Shown one piece after another: positions 8,490 to 15,356 of a stretch of 64,000 nucleotides of DNA. Where the stretch lies: the NCBI GenBank assembly GCA_002424045.1, contig DIPH01000016.1:19068-83067 (forward strand). Reading direction: 5' to 3'. Position numbers and translations under genes: made by a program. The notes under the pieces were generated by a model that did no database searches, was not told the origin of the DNA, and saw only the letters and a program-made list of their open reading frames with translations. The stretch comes from Firmicutes bacterium UBA5493. GTDB lineage: Bacteria > Bacillota > Limnochordia > Darwinibacteriales > Darwinibacteriaceae. Position 1 is the first letter of the stretch, and the number at the start of each line of letters is the position of its first letter.

Positions 8490-8836
8490 GTGTTTCCCTC
8501 GTTACTGAACGCGCTAGGTGTGTGGTTGGTTGAAGGGATAGGGTTTTTGACCGGTTTTGTCACTAGTGGAACTGCGTTCCCGAAACCTCTTCGACCCGAA
8601 GAAGAACGGGAACTATTAATGAAAAAAGAAGCAGGAGACGAAGGCGCCCGCAATATCTTAATTGAACGGAACCTTCGTCTTGTGGCACATATTGTAAAAA
8701 AATTCGATAACACTGGTGAAGATAGTGAGGATTTAATCTCTATCGGGGTGATTGGACTTATCAAAGCTATCAACACCTTTAATCCCCACAAGAACACTCG
8801 TTTGGCTACTTATGCTGCTAGGTGCATTGAGAATGA
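8490..8836 (+). CDS. sigK: sigK, 5' part (pro-sigma-K N-terminal half), interrupted
   Basis: N-terminal half of the late mother-cell sigma factor. GTG start 8 nt after AAAGGGGG. A hydrophobic pro-sequence (about residues 1-25, SLLNALGVWLVEGIGFL) is followed by region 2: RNILIERNLRLVAHIVKKF, EDLISIGVIGLIKAI and RLATYAARCIENE. Reading breaks off exactly after the codons for IEN at a GA crossover dinucleotide (8835-8836); unexcised, the frame runs on into the element and stops at 8915 as a 141-aa product lacking region 4. The split site is the same IENE position used by the Bacillus subtilis skin element. Joined with 12844-13198 it gives an intact 233-aa pro-sigma-K. Confidence 0.95.
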
Positions 8837-8850
8837 GAATTCACTGTCAC
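8823..8850. other. attL of the sigK-intervening element
   Basis: Chromosomal arm TGCATTGAGAAT (8823-8834), crossover GA (8835-8836), element arm GAATTCACTGTCAC (8837-8850). The element arm contains the stop codon of the malP gene. Pairing with attR shows the full picture: each reconstructed site is an imperfect dyad about the GA. Confidence 0.85.
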
Positions 8851-11168
8851 ATGGGAATCCGAATCCTAATTTCTCCGTTTTTTGCAATGCTATAGTCTTG
8901 GTCGTGGACGCATAAGCTCAAGTAAGAGCCGCCTTCTTGCTTGATCACCACATTTTCAGCGTCTACGTGGACTTCCAAGCGGTGCTGACGAAAGCGGAGC
9001 CTAAAGGAATAGTTCCTCCATTCCCGCGGCGCAAAAGGTTTGAGTGAAAGACGACCATTTTCAATCCGCAGTCCGCCAAAACCGTATACAATCGACATCC
9101 ATGTACCAGCCATACTGGTTATGTGAAGGCCGTCATCGGTGTCGTTATTGTAGTTGTCCAAATCCAGGCGCGCTGTTCGCAAGTAGAGCTCGTATGCTTT
9201 TCTCTGATACCCTATTTCTGCCGCGATGATCGAATAAACACAGGGCGATAACGACGATTCGTGAACTGTCATGGGTTCGTAGAAATCGAAGTTGCGCTTT
9301 TTTGTTTCCAGATCATAGCGGTCGCCCAAGAAGAATAGGCCTTGGAGTACATCTGCTTGTTTGATAAAGCACGAGCGCAAAATGCGATCCCAGGACCAGT
9401 TTTGGTTTAGCGGAAGCTCATGGGGGGGTATTTGATCGACCGTTAGAAGTTCTTTATCCATGAAACCATCTTGCTGTTCAAAGACGCCGAGGTCTGCGAC
9501 TACCGGGTAGTACATTTTCTCCACAATATCCTGCCAGCCTTTCATTTCATCACTATCTAAGCCCAAGCGGGATGCAAGGCCTTCAAAGTCCCCTGATCTT
9601 TTCAGGCGCAGCTCTTCAAGCATATCAATGGTGTATTCAAGGCTCCACGCCGCGATGCGATTGGTATACCAGTTATTATTCACATTATTCTCATATTCAT
9701 TAGGGCCCGTGACCCCTAAAATCATGTACAGATCTCTCCTGGGCTGGTAACTCACCCTACTTGCCCAGAAACGACAGATCTCTACCAAGACTTCCAAGCC
9801 GTACTCCCGCAGATACTCTTGGTCACCGGTGTAGCGCACGTAGTTGAAAATGGCGTAGGCGATGGCCCCATTGCGGTGGATTTCTTCAAAGGTGATTTCC
9901 CACTCGTTGTGGCACTCCTCACCGGTCATGGTCACCATGGGGTAGAGTGCCCCTTTGAGGCCCAGTTTTGCCGCGTTTTCCTTTGCTTTTTTGAGATGAC
10001 GATGCCGATAAATCAATAGATTGCGAGCGATGGCAGGATCGCTTGTGCTTAAGTAAAAGGGAAGACAATAGGCCTCGGTATCCCAGTAGGTGCTTCCACC
10101 GTACTTTTCGCCTGTAAAGCCCTTCGGTCCTATGTTCAGCCCAGGGTCTTCGCCGGTGTAGGTCTGGTGCAGGTGGAATATATTGAAACGGATTCCTTGC
10201 TGGGCTGCTGCATCACCTTCAATTGTGATATCGCTATCGCGCCATACCAGAGCCCATGCATTAGCATGACCATCGAATAGCTCTGCATAGTCCTTTGCGC
10301 TGTGCTCGGAAAGGGTGGCCATGGCCTGTTCCGATACCGTCTCTGAAGGAAAATCGCGGTTAGTGATCACTGCAACCGTTTTTTCTAAGGTCAGAGTCTC
10401 TCCGGCCTTGAGAGACACCTTAATTTCGGCTTCAGCATAACGGGAAGAAGCGGTGCATCGGGGCTTAAGGTTGGCGAGTTCCACACCATCGCGGTAGAGG
10501 CGAAATGAACTTGCGGCTGCTACAGTAAAGTTGGACTTCTTCGTCTGCATAGTGACTAATTGCATGCCTGGCTTACTCGACTCGGTCACTCCGAGCCAGA
10601 AGTCCTCACCATAGTTGGCATCCTCATTCACAACATTTCCATCCAAATAGGGGACAAATATAATTTCTGATCCTTCTTGCGTAGGATCTTCTTCTAAGGT
10701 GATGCTATAGCTAATGGCTGCGAGGTTTCGGTGCTCCTTGCTTACAAAGCGCCTGGTGTGGACCGAAAATCTGCAGCCATCATGATCTTGAACCTTAAAA
10801 CGGCGAGAGAGCTCGCCTTTTTGCATATCTAGAGTACGACAAAATTCCGCTGGCTTCCAGGTGTGAAGGTCTAGAGGGTTCTGCCCTAGGGTTACGTGGA
10901 TGCCGATGAAGTTCACTGCATTTAAGACTTTAGCGAAGTACTCAGGATATCCAACTTTCCACCAGCCCACGACGGTGCGATCGGGATAATAAACCCCAGC
11001 TATGTAAGTGCCCTGCAGACTGTCACCGGAGTATTTTTCTTCAAAGTTTCCTCGCATGCCCATGTAACCATTACCTAGAGAGGTAATGCTCTCCACGATG
11101 CGATTGCGGTCGGGATGAAATCCGTTCTCAACAATGTTCCATTCCTCGGTTCCCAACAGTAGTTTCAA
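8847..11168 (-). CDS. malP: Maltose phosphorylase (GH65), cargo of the sigK element
   Basis: Inverting glycoside phosphorylase: maltose + phosphate to beta-glucose 1-phosphate + glucose, in the cytosol. TTG start at 11168 follows CAGGAGGGGG; an upstream ATG frame (11204) places the ribosome-binding site inside the gene and is rejected. The 773 aa contain GPKGFTGEKYGG and YWDTEAY (residues ~348-368), the loop HNEWEITFEEIHRNG (from ~420), which in GH65 distinguishes maltose from trehalose and kojibiose phosphorylases, and the catalytic Glu of GPNEYENN (~491). It follows pgmB, the enzyme that consumes its product, with a 103-bp gap. The stop codon lies inside the left att arm of the sigK element. 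Confidence 0.88.
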   Translation of the reverse strand: MKLLLGTEEWNIVENGFHPDRNRIVESITSLGNGYMGMRGNFEEKYSGDSLQGTYIAGVYYPDRTVVGWWKVGYPEYFAKVLNAVNFIGIHVTLGQNPLDLHTWKPAEFCRTLDMQKGELSRRFKVQDHDGCRFSVHTRRFVSKEHRNLAAISYSITLEEDPTQEGSEIIFVPYLDGNVVNEDANYGEDFWLGVTESSKPGMQLVTMQTKKSNFTVAAASSFRLYRDGVELANLKPRCTASSRYAEAEIKVSLKAGETLTLEKTVAVITNRDFPSETVSEQAMATLSEHSAKDYAELFDGHANAWALVWRDSDITIEGDAAAQQGIRFNIFHLHQTYTGEDPGLNIGPKGFTGEKYGGSTYWDTEAYCLPFYLSTSDPAIARNLLIYRHRHLKKAKENAAKLGLKGALYPMVTMTGEECHNEWEITFEEIHRNGAIAYAIFNYVRYTGDQEYLREYGLEVLVEICRFWASRVSYQPRRDLYMILGVTGPNEYENNVNNNWYTNRIAAWSLEYTIDMLEELRLKRSGDFEGLASRLGLDSDEMKGWQDIVEKMYYPVVADLGVFEQQDGFMDKELLTVDQIPPHELPLNQNWSWDRILRSCFIKQADVLQGLFFLGDRYDLETKKRNFDFYEPMTVHESSLSPCVYSIIAAEIGYQRKAYELYLRTARLDLDNYNNDTDDGLHITSMAGTWMSIVYGFGGLRIENGRLSLKPFAPREWRNYSFRLRFRQHRLEVHVDAENVVIKQEGGSYLSLCVHDQDYSIAKNGEIRIRIPM

Positions 11169-11271
11169 AAAACCCCCTCCTGTCAACATATCTGAACTCA
11201 TCATAACCTACTTTGCAGAACTTGGCAATCGTTTGCACAGGAGTCCAAAAAAACATAGAATAGAGTCCCAT

Positions 11272-11934
11272 TCAGTTTGCCAAGACGTAAAGCAGTTTAT
11301 CTAAATTGAACGCGGTAAAGCCAGGAATTACGTGGTGTGCTGCAGCTAATATATGCGGGTCGCCAACGCCAATAGCTGTCATCTCTGCCCGCAGTGCTGC
11401 TTCGATACCAGCTTGGGCGTCTTCAAAGACCACTGCGTTTTGTGGAGCAGTGTTTAGTAATGAGGCACTTAAAGCAAATACCTCTGGATTTGGTTTGGCC
11501 TTCGAGACCAGATTGCCATCGACAATGACGTCAAAGTAATCAGTAAGTGCCACTCGTTCTAGAATGATGCGGGCATTCTTGCTTGCTGAACCGAGGGCGA
11601 TCTTTATGCCCGCTGCGCGCAGTTCATCTAAGAAAGGCAATACTCCAGGGAGAATTTCCGAAGTATCCATTTGGTTAATGTACTCCACATACCAGGCGTT
11701 TTTCTTGGCGGCCAATTGCTCTTTTTCCCCATATCGTTTCTCTTGCTGACCGATTTCAAGCAGGATATCTAGGGAGCGCATTCTACTCACGCCTTTGAGT
11801 CGCTCGTTGTCTTTTCTGGTAAACTCAATTCCCATCTCGTCCCCCAGACGTTTCCAAGCCAAGTAGTGGTACCTAGCGGTATCCACAATCACCCCATCTA
11901 GGTCGAAAATTGCGAGCCTTAAGTCCATGGGCAT
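11272..11934 (-). CDS. pgmB: Beta-phosphoglucomutase (HAD family), cargo of the sigK element
   Basis: Converts beta-glucose 1-phosphate to glucose 6-phosphate, completing phosphorolytic maltose use with the adjacent malP. HAD hallmarks: nucleophile motif FDLDGVIVDT near the N-terminus, the cap-domain RMRSLDILLE and KNAWYVEYI segments typical of beta-PGM, GSASKN (motif II Ser), KAKPNPEVF (motif III Lys) and VFEDAQAGIEAA (motif IV). 220 aa, the family size. ATG 11934 or the second ATG 11928, both close to GGAGGAGGT. First gene of the element's minus-strand operon, with a promoter at 11949-11977. Confidence 0.9.
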   Translation of the reverse strand: MPMDLRLAIFDLDGVIVDTARYHYLAWKRLGDEMGIEFTRKDNERLKGVSRMRSLDILLEIGQQEKRYGEKEQLAAKKNAWYVEYINQMDTSEILPGVLPFLDELRAAGIKIALGSASKNARIILERVALTDYFDVIVDGNLVSKAKPNPEVFALSASLLNTAPQNAVVFEDAQAGIEAALRAEMTAIGVGDPHILAAAHHVIPGFTAFNLDKLLYVLAN

Positions 11935-11948
11935 ACCTCCTCCGAACC

Positions 11949-11977
11949 ATTATATCATGATTATGTCGCTCTCAACA
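11949..11977 (-). promoter_or_regulatory. Predicted sigma-A promoter of pgmB-malP
   Basis: On the minus strand an extended -10, TGATATAAT (TATAAT at 11949-11954), is preceded by TTGAGA (11970-11975, 15-bp spacer) or TGTTGA (11972-11977, 17 bp). It lies 15 bp before the pgmB start, so the sugar operon would be expressed in vegetative cells independently of sigK. Confidence 0.55.
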
Positions 11978-11983
11978 TAGTCT
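11955..11983 (+). promoter_or_regulatory. Candidate sigma-E promoter of the recombinase
   Basis: TCATGAT (11955-11961), 14 bp, CATAGTCT (11976-11983). The -35 matches TCATATT at 5 of 7 and the -10 keeps the invariant CATA. Spacing is identical to the proposed spoIIIAA, sigK and PdaB-like promoters. It faces away from the pgmB promoter and overlaps it. In Bacillus subtilis the skin recombinase spoIVCA is sigma-E dependent, so the site fits known biology; it is still a prediction. Confidence 0.5.
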
Positions 11984-12008
11984 AGGTAGAAAAAGGGAGG
12001 TGAGGTAA

Positions 12009-12851
12009 CTGATTGCCATTTATGCCCGGGTCAGCACGGAGGAGCAGGCGAAGCACGGTTTCAGTATTCCAGCACAGATTAGAGAATGTCAAGACCGCAT
12101 TGGAGCAGCTTCAGCCCTTGTATTTGCCGATGAGGGCGTATCGGGAGAAACCCTTCAACGTCCCGCCTTAGAGGAACTTAGACAAAAGATCCACAAGAAT
12201 GAGGTTAACAGCGTTTATTGCTTAGATCCTGATCGCCTGTCCCGTAAACTCTTGCATCAATTGCTGCTCACCGAAGAATGGGAAAGGCAGGGGGTGTGCT
12301 TACACTTTGTGAATGGTGATTACAGCAAAACACCAGAAGGAAATCTGTTTTATGCGCTCAGGGGGGCTATTTCGGAGTTTGAGAAAGCTAAGATTACCGA
12401 ACGGATGTGTAGGGGGCGTTTGGAAAAGGCCAGGCAAGGCCGTGTTTTACGGGATTTTCAGATCTATGGCTATGACTTTGATCCAAGAAGCGAGCAGTTA
12501 GTGGTCAATCCCGAAGAAGCAGCGATTGTGCAGCAAGTCTATGGGTGGCTAATCGCTCCTCCCCCTGGAATTCGAGGCATCTCAGGGATTGCTCAAGCAT
12601 TGACCAAGGCCGGTGTACCTACCAAGAGGGGAGCGAGCCGCTGGCACCGTCAGGTCGTGAGGCAAATCCTTAGTAACCGAACCTATGTAGGGGAGTTTTA
12701 TCAGAATAAATGGGACACCTCCAACAACACAGTGCGCCTTCGTCCCAGGGAAGAGTGGATCTTCATTCCTTGTCCACCCATTATAGAGCCAGAGACATTT
12801 GACAAAACTCAGTTGATTTTGTCCTCTCTGTCAGTTAATTCGAGATCTTAA
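12009..12851 (+). CDS. Compact serine recombinase (sigK element excisionase)
   Basis: Site-specific recombinase expected to excise the sigK element in the mother cell. The frame is closed upstream by TAA (12006), and the first usable codon is CTG 12009 (ATT 12012 next), behind GGGAGGTGAGG. It has 280 aa: resolvase catalytic domain (about 1-140) with Ser9 in YARVST and Arg in DPDRLSRK (76, 79), then the PF07508-type recombinase domain (about 150-260, with EEAAIVQQVYGW, GVPTKRG, ILSNRTYVGEFY). It stops shortly after IIEPETFDKTQ, where large serine recombinases continue into a zinc ribbon and coiled coil; SpoIVCA has about 500 aa. The last codons lie beyond the crossover, in sigK DNA. Confidence 0.9.
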   Translation: MIAIYARVSTEEQAKHGFSIPAQIRECQDRIGAASALVFADEGVSGETLQRPALEELRQKIHKNEVNSVYCLDPDRLSRKLLHQLLLTEEWERQGVCLHFVNGDYSKTPEGNLFYALRGAISEFEKAKITERMCRGRLEKARQGRVLRDFQIYGYDFDPRSEQLVVNPEEAAIVQQVYGWLIAPPPGIRGISGIAQALTKAGVPTKRGASRWHRQVVRQILSNRTYVGEFYQNKWDTSNNTVRLRPREEWIFIPCPPIIEPETFDKTQLILSSLSVNSRS

Positions 12852-12855
12852 TGCA
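12828..12855. other. attR of the sigK-intervening element
   Basis: Element arm CTGTCAGTTAATTC (12828-12841), crossover GA (12842-12843), chromosomal arm GATCTTAATGCA (12844-12855). Circle site: the element arms pair as CAGTTAATTC and the complement of GAATTCACTG at 9 of 10 about the GA. Chromosomal site: the arms pair as TGCATTGAG and the complement of CTTAATGCA at 8 of 9, 9 of 12 overall. Confidence 0.85.
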
Positions 12856-13198
12856 TCTACGCACAACAAAACGCATCCGTCAAGAAATAATGCTCTACGA
12901 TCCGATCGGGGCAGATCGGGAAGGGAATGAAATAAGTCTCATGGACATCCTGCGTTCAGATGAAGACGAAGTATTAGATGCAGTGGTTTTGAATATTGAC
13001 CGTGGCTTACTGGCTGAGCGTTTTGGTTGCTTATCAAAGCGGGAACAGACAGTGCTGGAACTACGCTTCGGCCTTGGGCAGCAGGAACGATTGACACAAC
13101 GGCAGATTGGTCGCCAATTGGGAATCTCTAGGTCCTATGTTTCTCGCATTGAAAAAAGAGCCTTGGGAAAACTACTTAATGAAATGGGTCCGTGTTAG
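12844..13198 (+). CDS. sigK: sigK, 3' part (sigma-K C-terminal half)
   Basis: C-terminal half of sigma-K. Reading resumes at GAG (12842) as E-I-L then MHLRTTKRIRQE, followed by the conserved DPIGADREGNEISLMDIL, the region 4 segment EQTVLELRFGL and the helix-turn-helix TQRQIGRQLGISRSYVSRIEKRAL. An ATG at 12851 could start a 115-aa product before excision, which would lack region 2 and be inactive as a sigma factor. No frameshift or stop is needed to join it to 8490-8836. A strong terminator follows at once, so sigK is the end of its unit. Confidence 0.95.
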
Positions 13199-13203
13199 GA
13201 TGG

Positions 13204-13226
13204 GCGCCCCGCTGCGGGCGCTTTTT
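13204..13226 (+). terminator. Intrinsic terminator of sigK
   Basis: GCGCCC / GGGCGC stem with a 6-nt loop, followed by TTTTT, starting 5 bp after the sigK stop codon. Confidence 0.85.
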
Positions 13227-13233
13227 CATATGG

Positions 13234-13262
13234 TACATTAGTGGCAGAATCTGTGTTATAAT
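13234..13262 (+). promoter_or_regulatory. Predicted extended -10 promoter of yqeG-yqeH
   Basis: TATAAT (13257-13262) preceded by TG one base upstream; the -35 position (13234-13239, TACATT) is weak. Located between the sigK terminator and yqeG. Confidence 0.4.
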
Positions 13263-13294
13263 TGAGGGACATTATGGAAAGTAGAGCTTAAGAG

Positions 13295-13831
13295 ATGAAA
13301 AAGTTGATTCCCGATGTGATTTGTGAGAGTGTGTTTGCCATTGATTTAGACAAGCTAAAAAAGCGGGATATTTCCGGTTTGTTAGTTGATATCGATAACA
13401 CCTTAGTACCCTGGGGCGAGCCAGAGATGGAAGGAGCCTTTGTTGCCTGGGTGAAAGAGGTTAAACAAAAAGGCTTTAAGGTCTGTCTAGTCTCTAACGC
13501 AAAAAAGCCTCGCGCTGAGAACTTTGCTACCCTTCTGGACATTCCCGCCGTCGGTCTGGCTCTAAAACCACTTGGGCGCGCCTTTCGAAGAGGCATGGCC
13601 CTACTTAATCTTGGACCCCGTGAAGTAGCGGTTGTGGGAGACCAATTGTTCACCGACGTTTTCGGGGGCAACCGCCTAGGTATCTACACCATTTTGATTA
13701 ACCCCCTAAGCACAAATGAGCTTGACTCAACCAAGATCTTGCGTAGGATTGAACAAAGGATCTTGGGCAAGATGGTGAAGCTGGGACACATAAGCGCTAA
13801 GCATGCCCAAATCCGACAAGGGAGAGAGTAG
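13295..13831 (+). CDS. yqeG: YqeG family HAD-IIIA phosphatase
   Basis: 178-aa HAD-superfamily phosphatase of the YqeG family. Nucleophile motif LLVDIDNTLVPW (about residues 30-41), motif II CLVSNAKK, motif III KPLGRAF and motif IV VVGDQLFTDVFGGNR are all present. The physiological substrate is not established for bacterial YqeG. It abuts yqeH (1-bp gap), the usual neighbour in Bacillota, where the block is linked to ribosome assembly. Confidence 0.9.
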   Translation: MKKLIPDVICESVFAIDLDKLKKRDISGLLVDIDNTLVPWGEPEMEGAFVAWVKEVKQKGFKVCLVSNAKKPRAENFATLLDIPAVGLALKPLGRAFRRGMALLNLGPREVAVVGDQLFTDVFGGNRLGIYTILINPLSTNELDSTKILRRIEQRILGKMVKLGHISAKHAQIRQGRE

Positions 13832-13832
13832 A

Positions 13833-14921
13833 ATGAACGACAGATACTGTCAAGGCTGTGGTGCCAAAATCCAAAGTACAGAACCGGATTGTTTCGGCTT
13901 TGTTCCGGTCCACTTACTAGACCAGGATCAGATCCTTTGTCAACGTTGTTTTCGCATCAACCATTACGGTCGCAATGAAATGGGTCCTGTTGCGGCCGGT
14001 GATTCTTTAGAATCCATTCGCGCTGGCATGGATTGGTCGACAGGTGTATGCCTCGTGATAGATTTACTAGATTTTGAATCGGGACTTCCCCCTGAGCTCC
14101 TAGGCCTCATTCGAGGAAAGGGGCTTATGGTAGCCGTGAATAAAGTGGACTTGATTCCCAAAAAGACGCCCCGCAAAGAGCTGGAAAGCTGGGTGAAGTC
14201 GCGCCTGGACTACTATGGTCTGCCTGGGGTAAAGGTCGTTTTAGTGAGTGCAGCGAATGGCTACGGATTTCCGGACTTAGCGGATCACTTAACTGCCCTT
14301 GGCAAGCAAGTTCTTTTTGTAGGGATCACCAATGTGGGAAAATCCAGTGTGTTGCAGCGCATACTACACATGCGCATTGGAGGAGGGAAGCGGAAACGTA
14401 TCGAGCCCACAATATCGGCCTACCCTGGTACAACAGTCAGTGTATCACGTTGGTCGTGCCCTGGAGGTTTAGTTTTGGCCGATTCGCCGGGTTTTGTTCC
14501 CAAGGGCAGGATTAGTGACTTTGTAACACCAGAATTAGCCCAGAAGATCATCCCCCACAAGAGTCTATCCTCCCATCTTTATCCTGTCCAGTCAGGAGAT
14601 GTTGTTTTTATCAAGGGCCTGTGTGCCGTGGAGTGTCTATCCAGTAACGGCCAAGGCTTGCTCTTGGGATTTACTGGTTCAGGTGTCCAGTGGCAAAAAT
14701 CCTCCAGTAAGCAGTTGGTCAAATGCTTACAAAAGAGCAACGAGCAGGCTCCCATCACGATGTGGGAAGACCGTCTTGTTCAGCTTGAGCCTAGGGAGGA
14801 TTTATCGATCAGTGGTTTGGGATGGGTTTCGTCCCGAAAGTCCCCCTATAAGTTGCGTGTTCACATTCCCAAGGGGGCCGAGTACACGATTCGCCCGAAT
14901 CTCCTTGGTCCAAAAAATTGA
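13833..14921 (+). CDS. yqeH: Ribosome biogenesis GTPase YqeH
   Basis: Circularly permuted GTPase needed for 30S subunit maturation. It begins with a zinc finger (CQGCG ... CQRC, residues ~5-38); then motif order G4 (NKVDL), G5 (VSAANGYG), G1 (GITNVGKSS), G2 region (TTVSVSRW) and G3 (DSPG), i.e. the permutation that defines the family. 362 aa from ATG 13833 after GGGAGAG; a longer frame from 13803 begins inside yqeG. Followed after about 60 bp by repeat copy C and a small gene. Confidence 0.93.
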   Translation: MNDRYCQGCGAKIQSTEPDCFGFVPVHLLDQDQILCQRCFRINHYGRNEMGPVAAGDSLESIRAGMDWSTGVCLVIDLLDFESGLPPELLGLIRGKGLMVAVNKVDLIPKKTPRKELESWVKSRLDYYGLPGVKVVLVSAANGYGFPDLADHLTALGKQVLFVGITNVGKSSVLQRILHMRIGGGKRKRIEPTISAYPGTTVSVSRWSCPGGLVLADSPGFVPKGRISDFVTPELAQKIIPHKSLSSHLYPVQSGDVVFIKGLCAVECLSSNGQGLLLGFTGSGVQWQKSSSKQLVKCLQKSNEQAPITMWEDRLVQLEPREDLSISGLGWVSSRKSPYKLRVHIPKGAEYTIRPNLLGPKN

Positions 14922-14985
14922 AAAGAAAAATGAAAATTCATGAATAAAGCTCGTCCTCCTTGCACATACTATAAATATCAACTGT

Positions 14986-15051
14986 TGATTGCAAAGCAAT
15001 CACCTTGGAGTTTCGAGTTTCGTTATACGAAACATTTCACGAAACATCCAC
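14986..15051 (+). repeat. Two-hairpin leader repeat, copy C
   Basis: Hairpin 1 TGATTGC / GCAATCA (loop AAA), linker CCTTGGAG, hairpin 2 in nested form (outer GTTTCG / CGAAAC at 15010 and 15040, inner GTTTCGT / ACGAAAC at 15017 and 15027), tail AAACATCCAC. It ends 20 nt before the ATG of the 61-aa gene at 15072, with AGGGAGG in between. Confidence 0.8.
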
Positions 15052-15071
15052 AGTGTCAGGGAGGATGAACC

Positions 15072-15257
15072 ATGTCATTATTCGTTTATGAGACAGACTT
15101 GGACTATGAGTCCAGTAACAAGCTACTTTTGGAAATCCGCCAAACGGTGAGCCAGCTCAAGAGCTCCCATCCCAAACTACGCCATTGTTCTTTGGCGAAT
15201 GTGAGCGTGAAAAAGAGAAAAGCAACCGTAAACGTGACCCTATTTTTCCAGCCCTAA
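15072..15257 (+). CDS. Small conserved-looking protein of unknown function (61 aa)
   Basis: Not recognised. ATG 15072 follows CAGGGAGGATGAACC, a good ribosome-binding site. The sequence is soluble and mixed alpha/beta in look: an acidic start (ETDLDYESSNKLL), a basic middle (KKRKATVNV) and a hydrophobic end (LFFQP). No membrane segment. It stands alone between repeat copy C in its leader and a terminator-like hairpin behind it, so it appears to be a self-contained unit. Confidence 0.5.
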   Translation: MSLFVYETDLDYESSNKLLLEIRQTVSQLKSSHPKLRHCSLANVSVKKRKATVNVTLFFQP

Positions 15258-15280
15258 CCCCACACACGGGGTTTTTCTTT
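15256..15280 (+). terminator. Short intrinsic terminator after the 61-aa gene
   Basis: AACCCC / GGGGTT stem, loop ACACAC, followed by TTTTTCTTTT. It overlaps the last bases of the small gene. Confidence 0.6.
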
Positions 15281-15356
15281 TGATGATAAAGAGGATAGGC
15301 AGGAGTTTCCATAGAACAAAGAGAAAAGACTTATAACAGAATTTAGGAGGTCGAAT

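Larger units (their letters stand above)
8837..12843. mobile_element. sigK-intervening (skin-like) element, 4,007 bp
   Basis: DNA between the two sigK halves, bounded by GA-centred att sites. Excision of 4,007 bp joins codons GAG AAT GAG ATC TTA ATG in frame and restores the ENEILMHLR segment of sigma-K. Content, left to right: maltose phosphorylase and beta-phosphoglucomutase (minus strand, own promoter) and a serine recombinase (plus strand, candidate sigma-E promoter). No phage structural, replication or hypothetical genes are present. The packing is extreme: malP stops inside the left att arm and the recombinase frame runs through the right crossover. Known skin elements of Bacillus subtilis (about 48 kb) and Clostridioides difficile (about 15 kb) are phage-like and much larger. 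Confidence 0.93.

Noticed and set aside
8490..13198. sigK as a pseudogene broken by insertion
   Set aside because: Both halves are intact, in frame across a defined crossover, and the insert has a recombinase with a sporulation-type promoter; this is a regulated interruption rather than decay.
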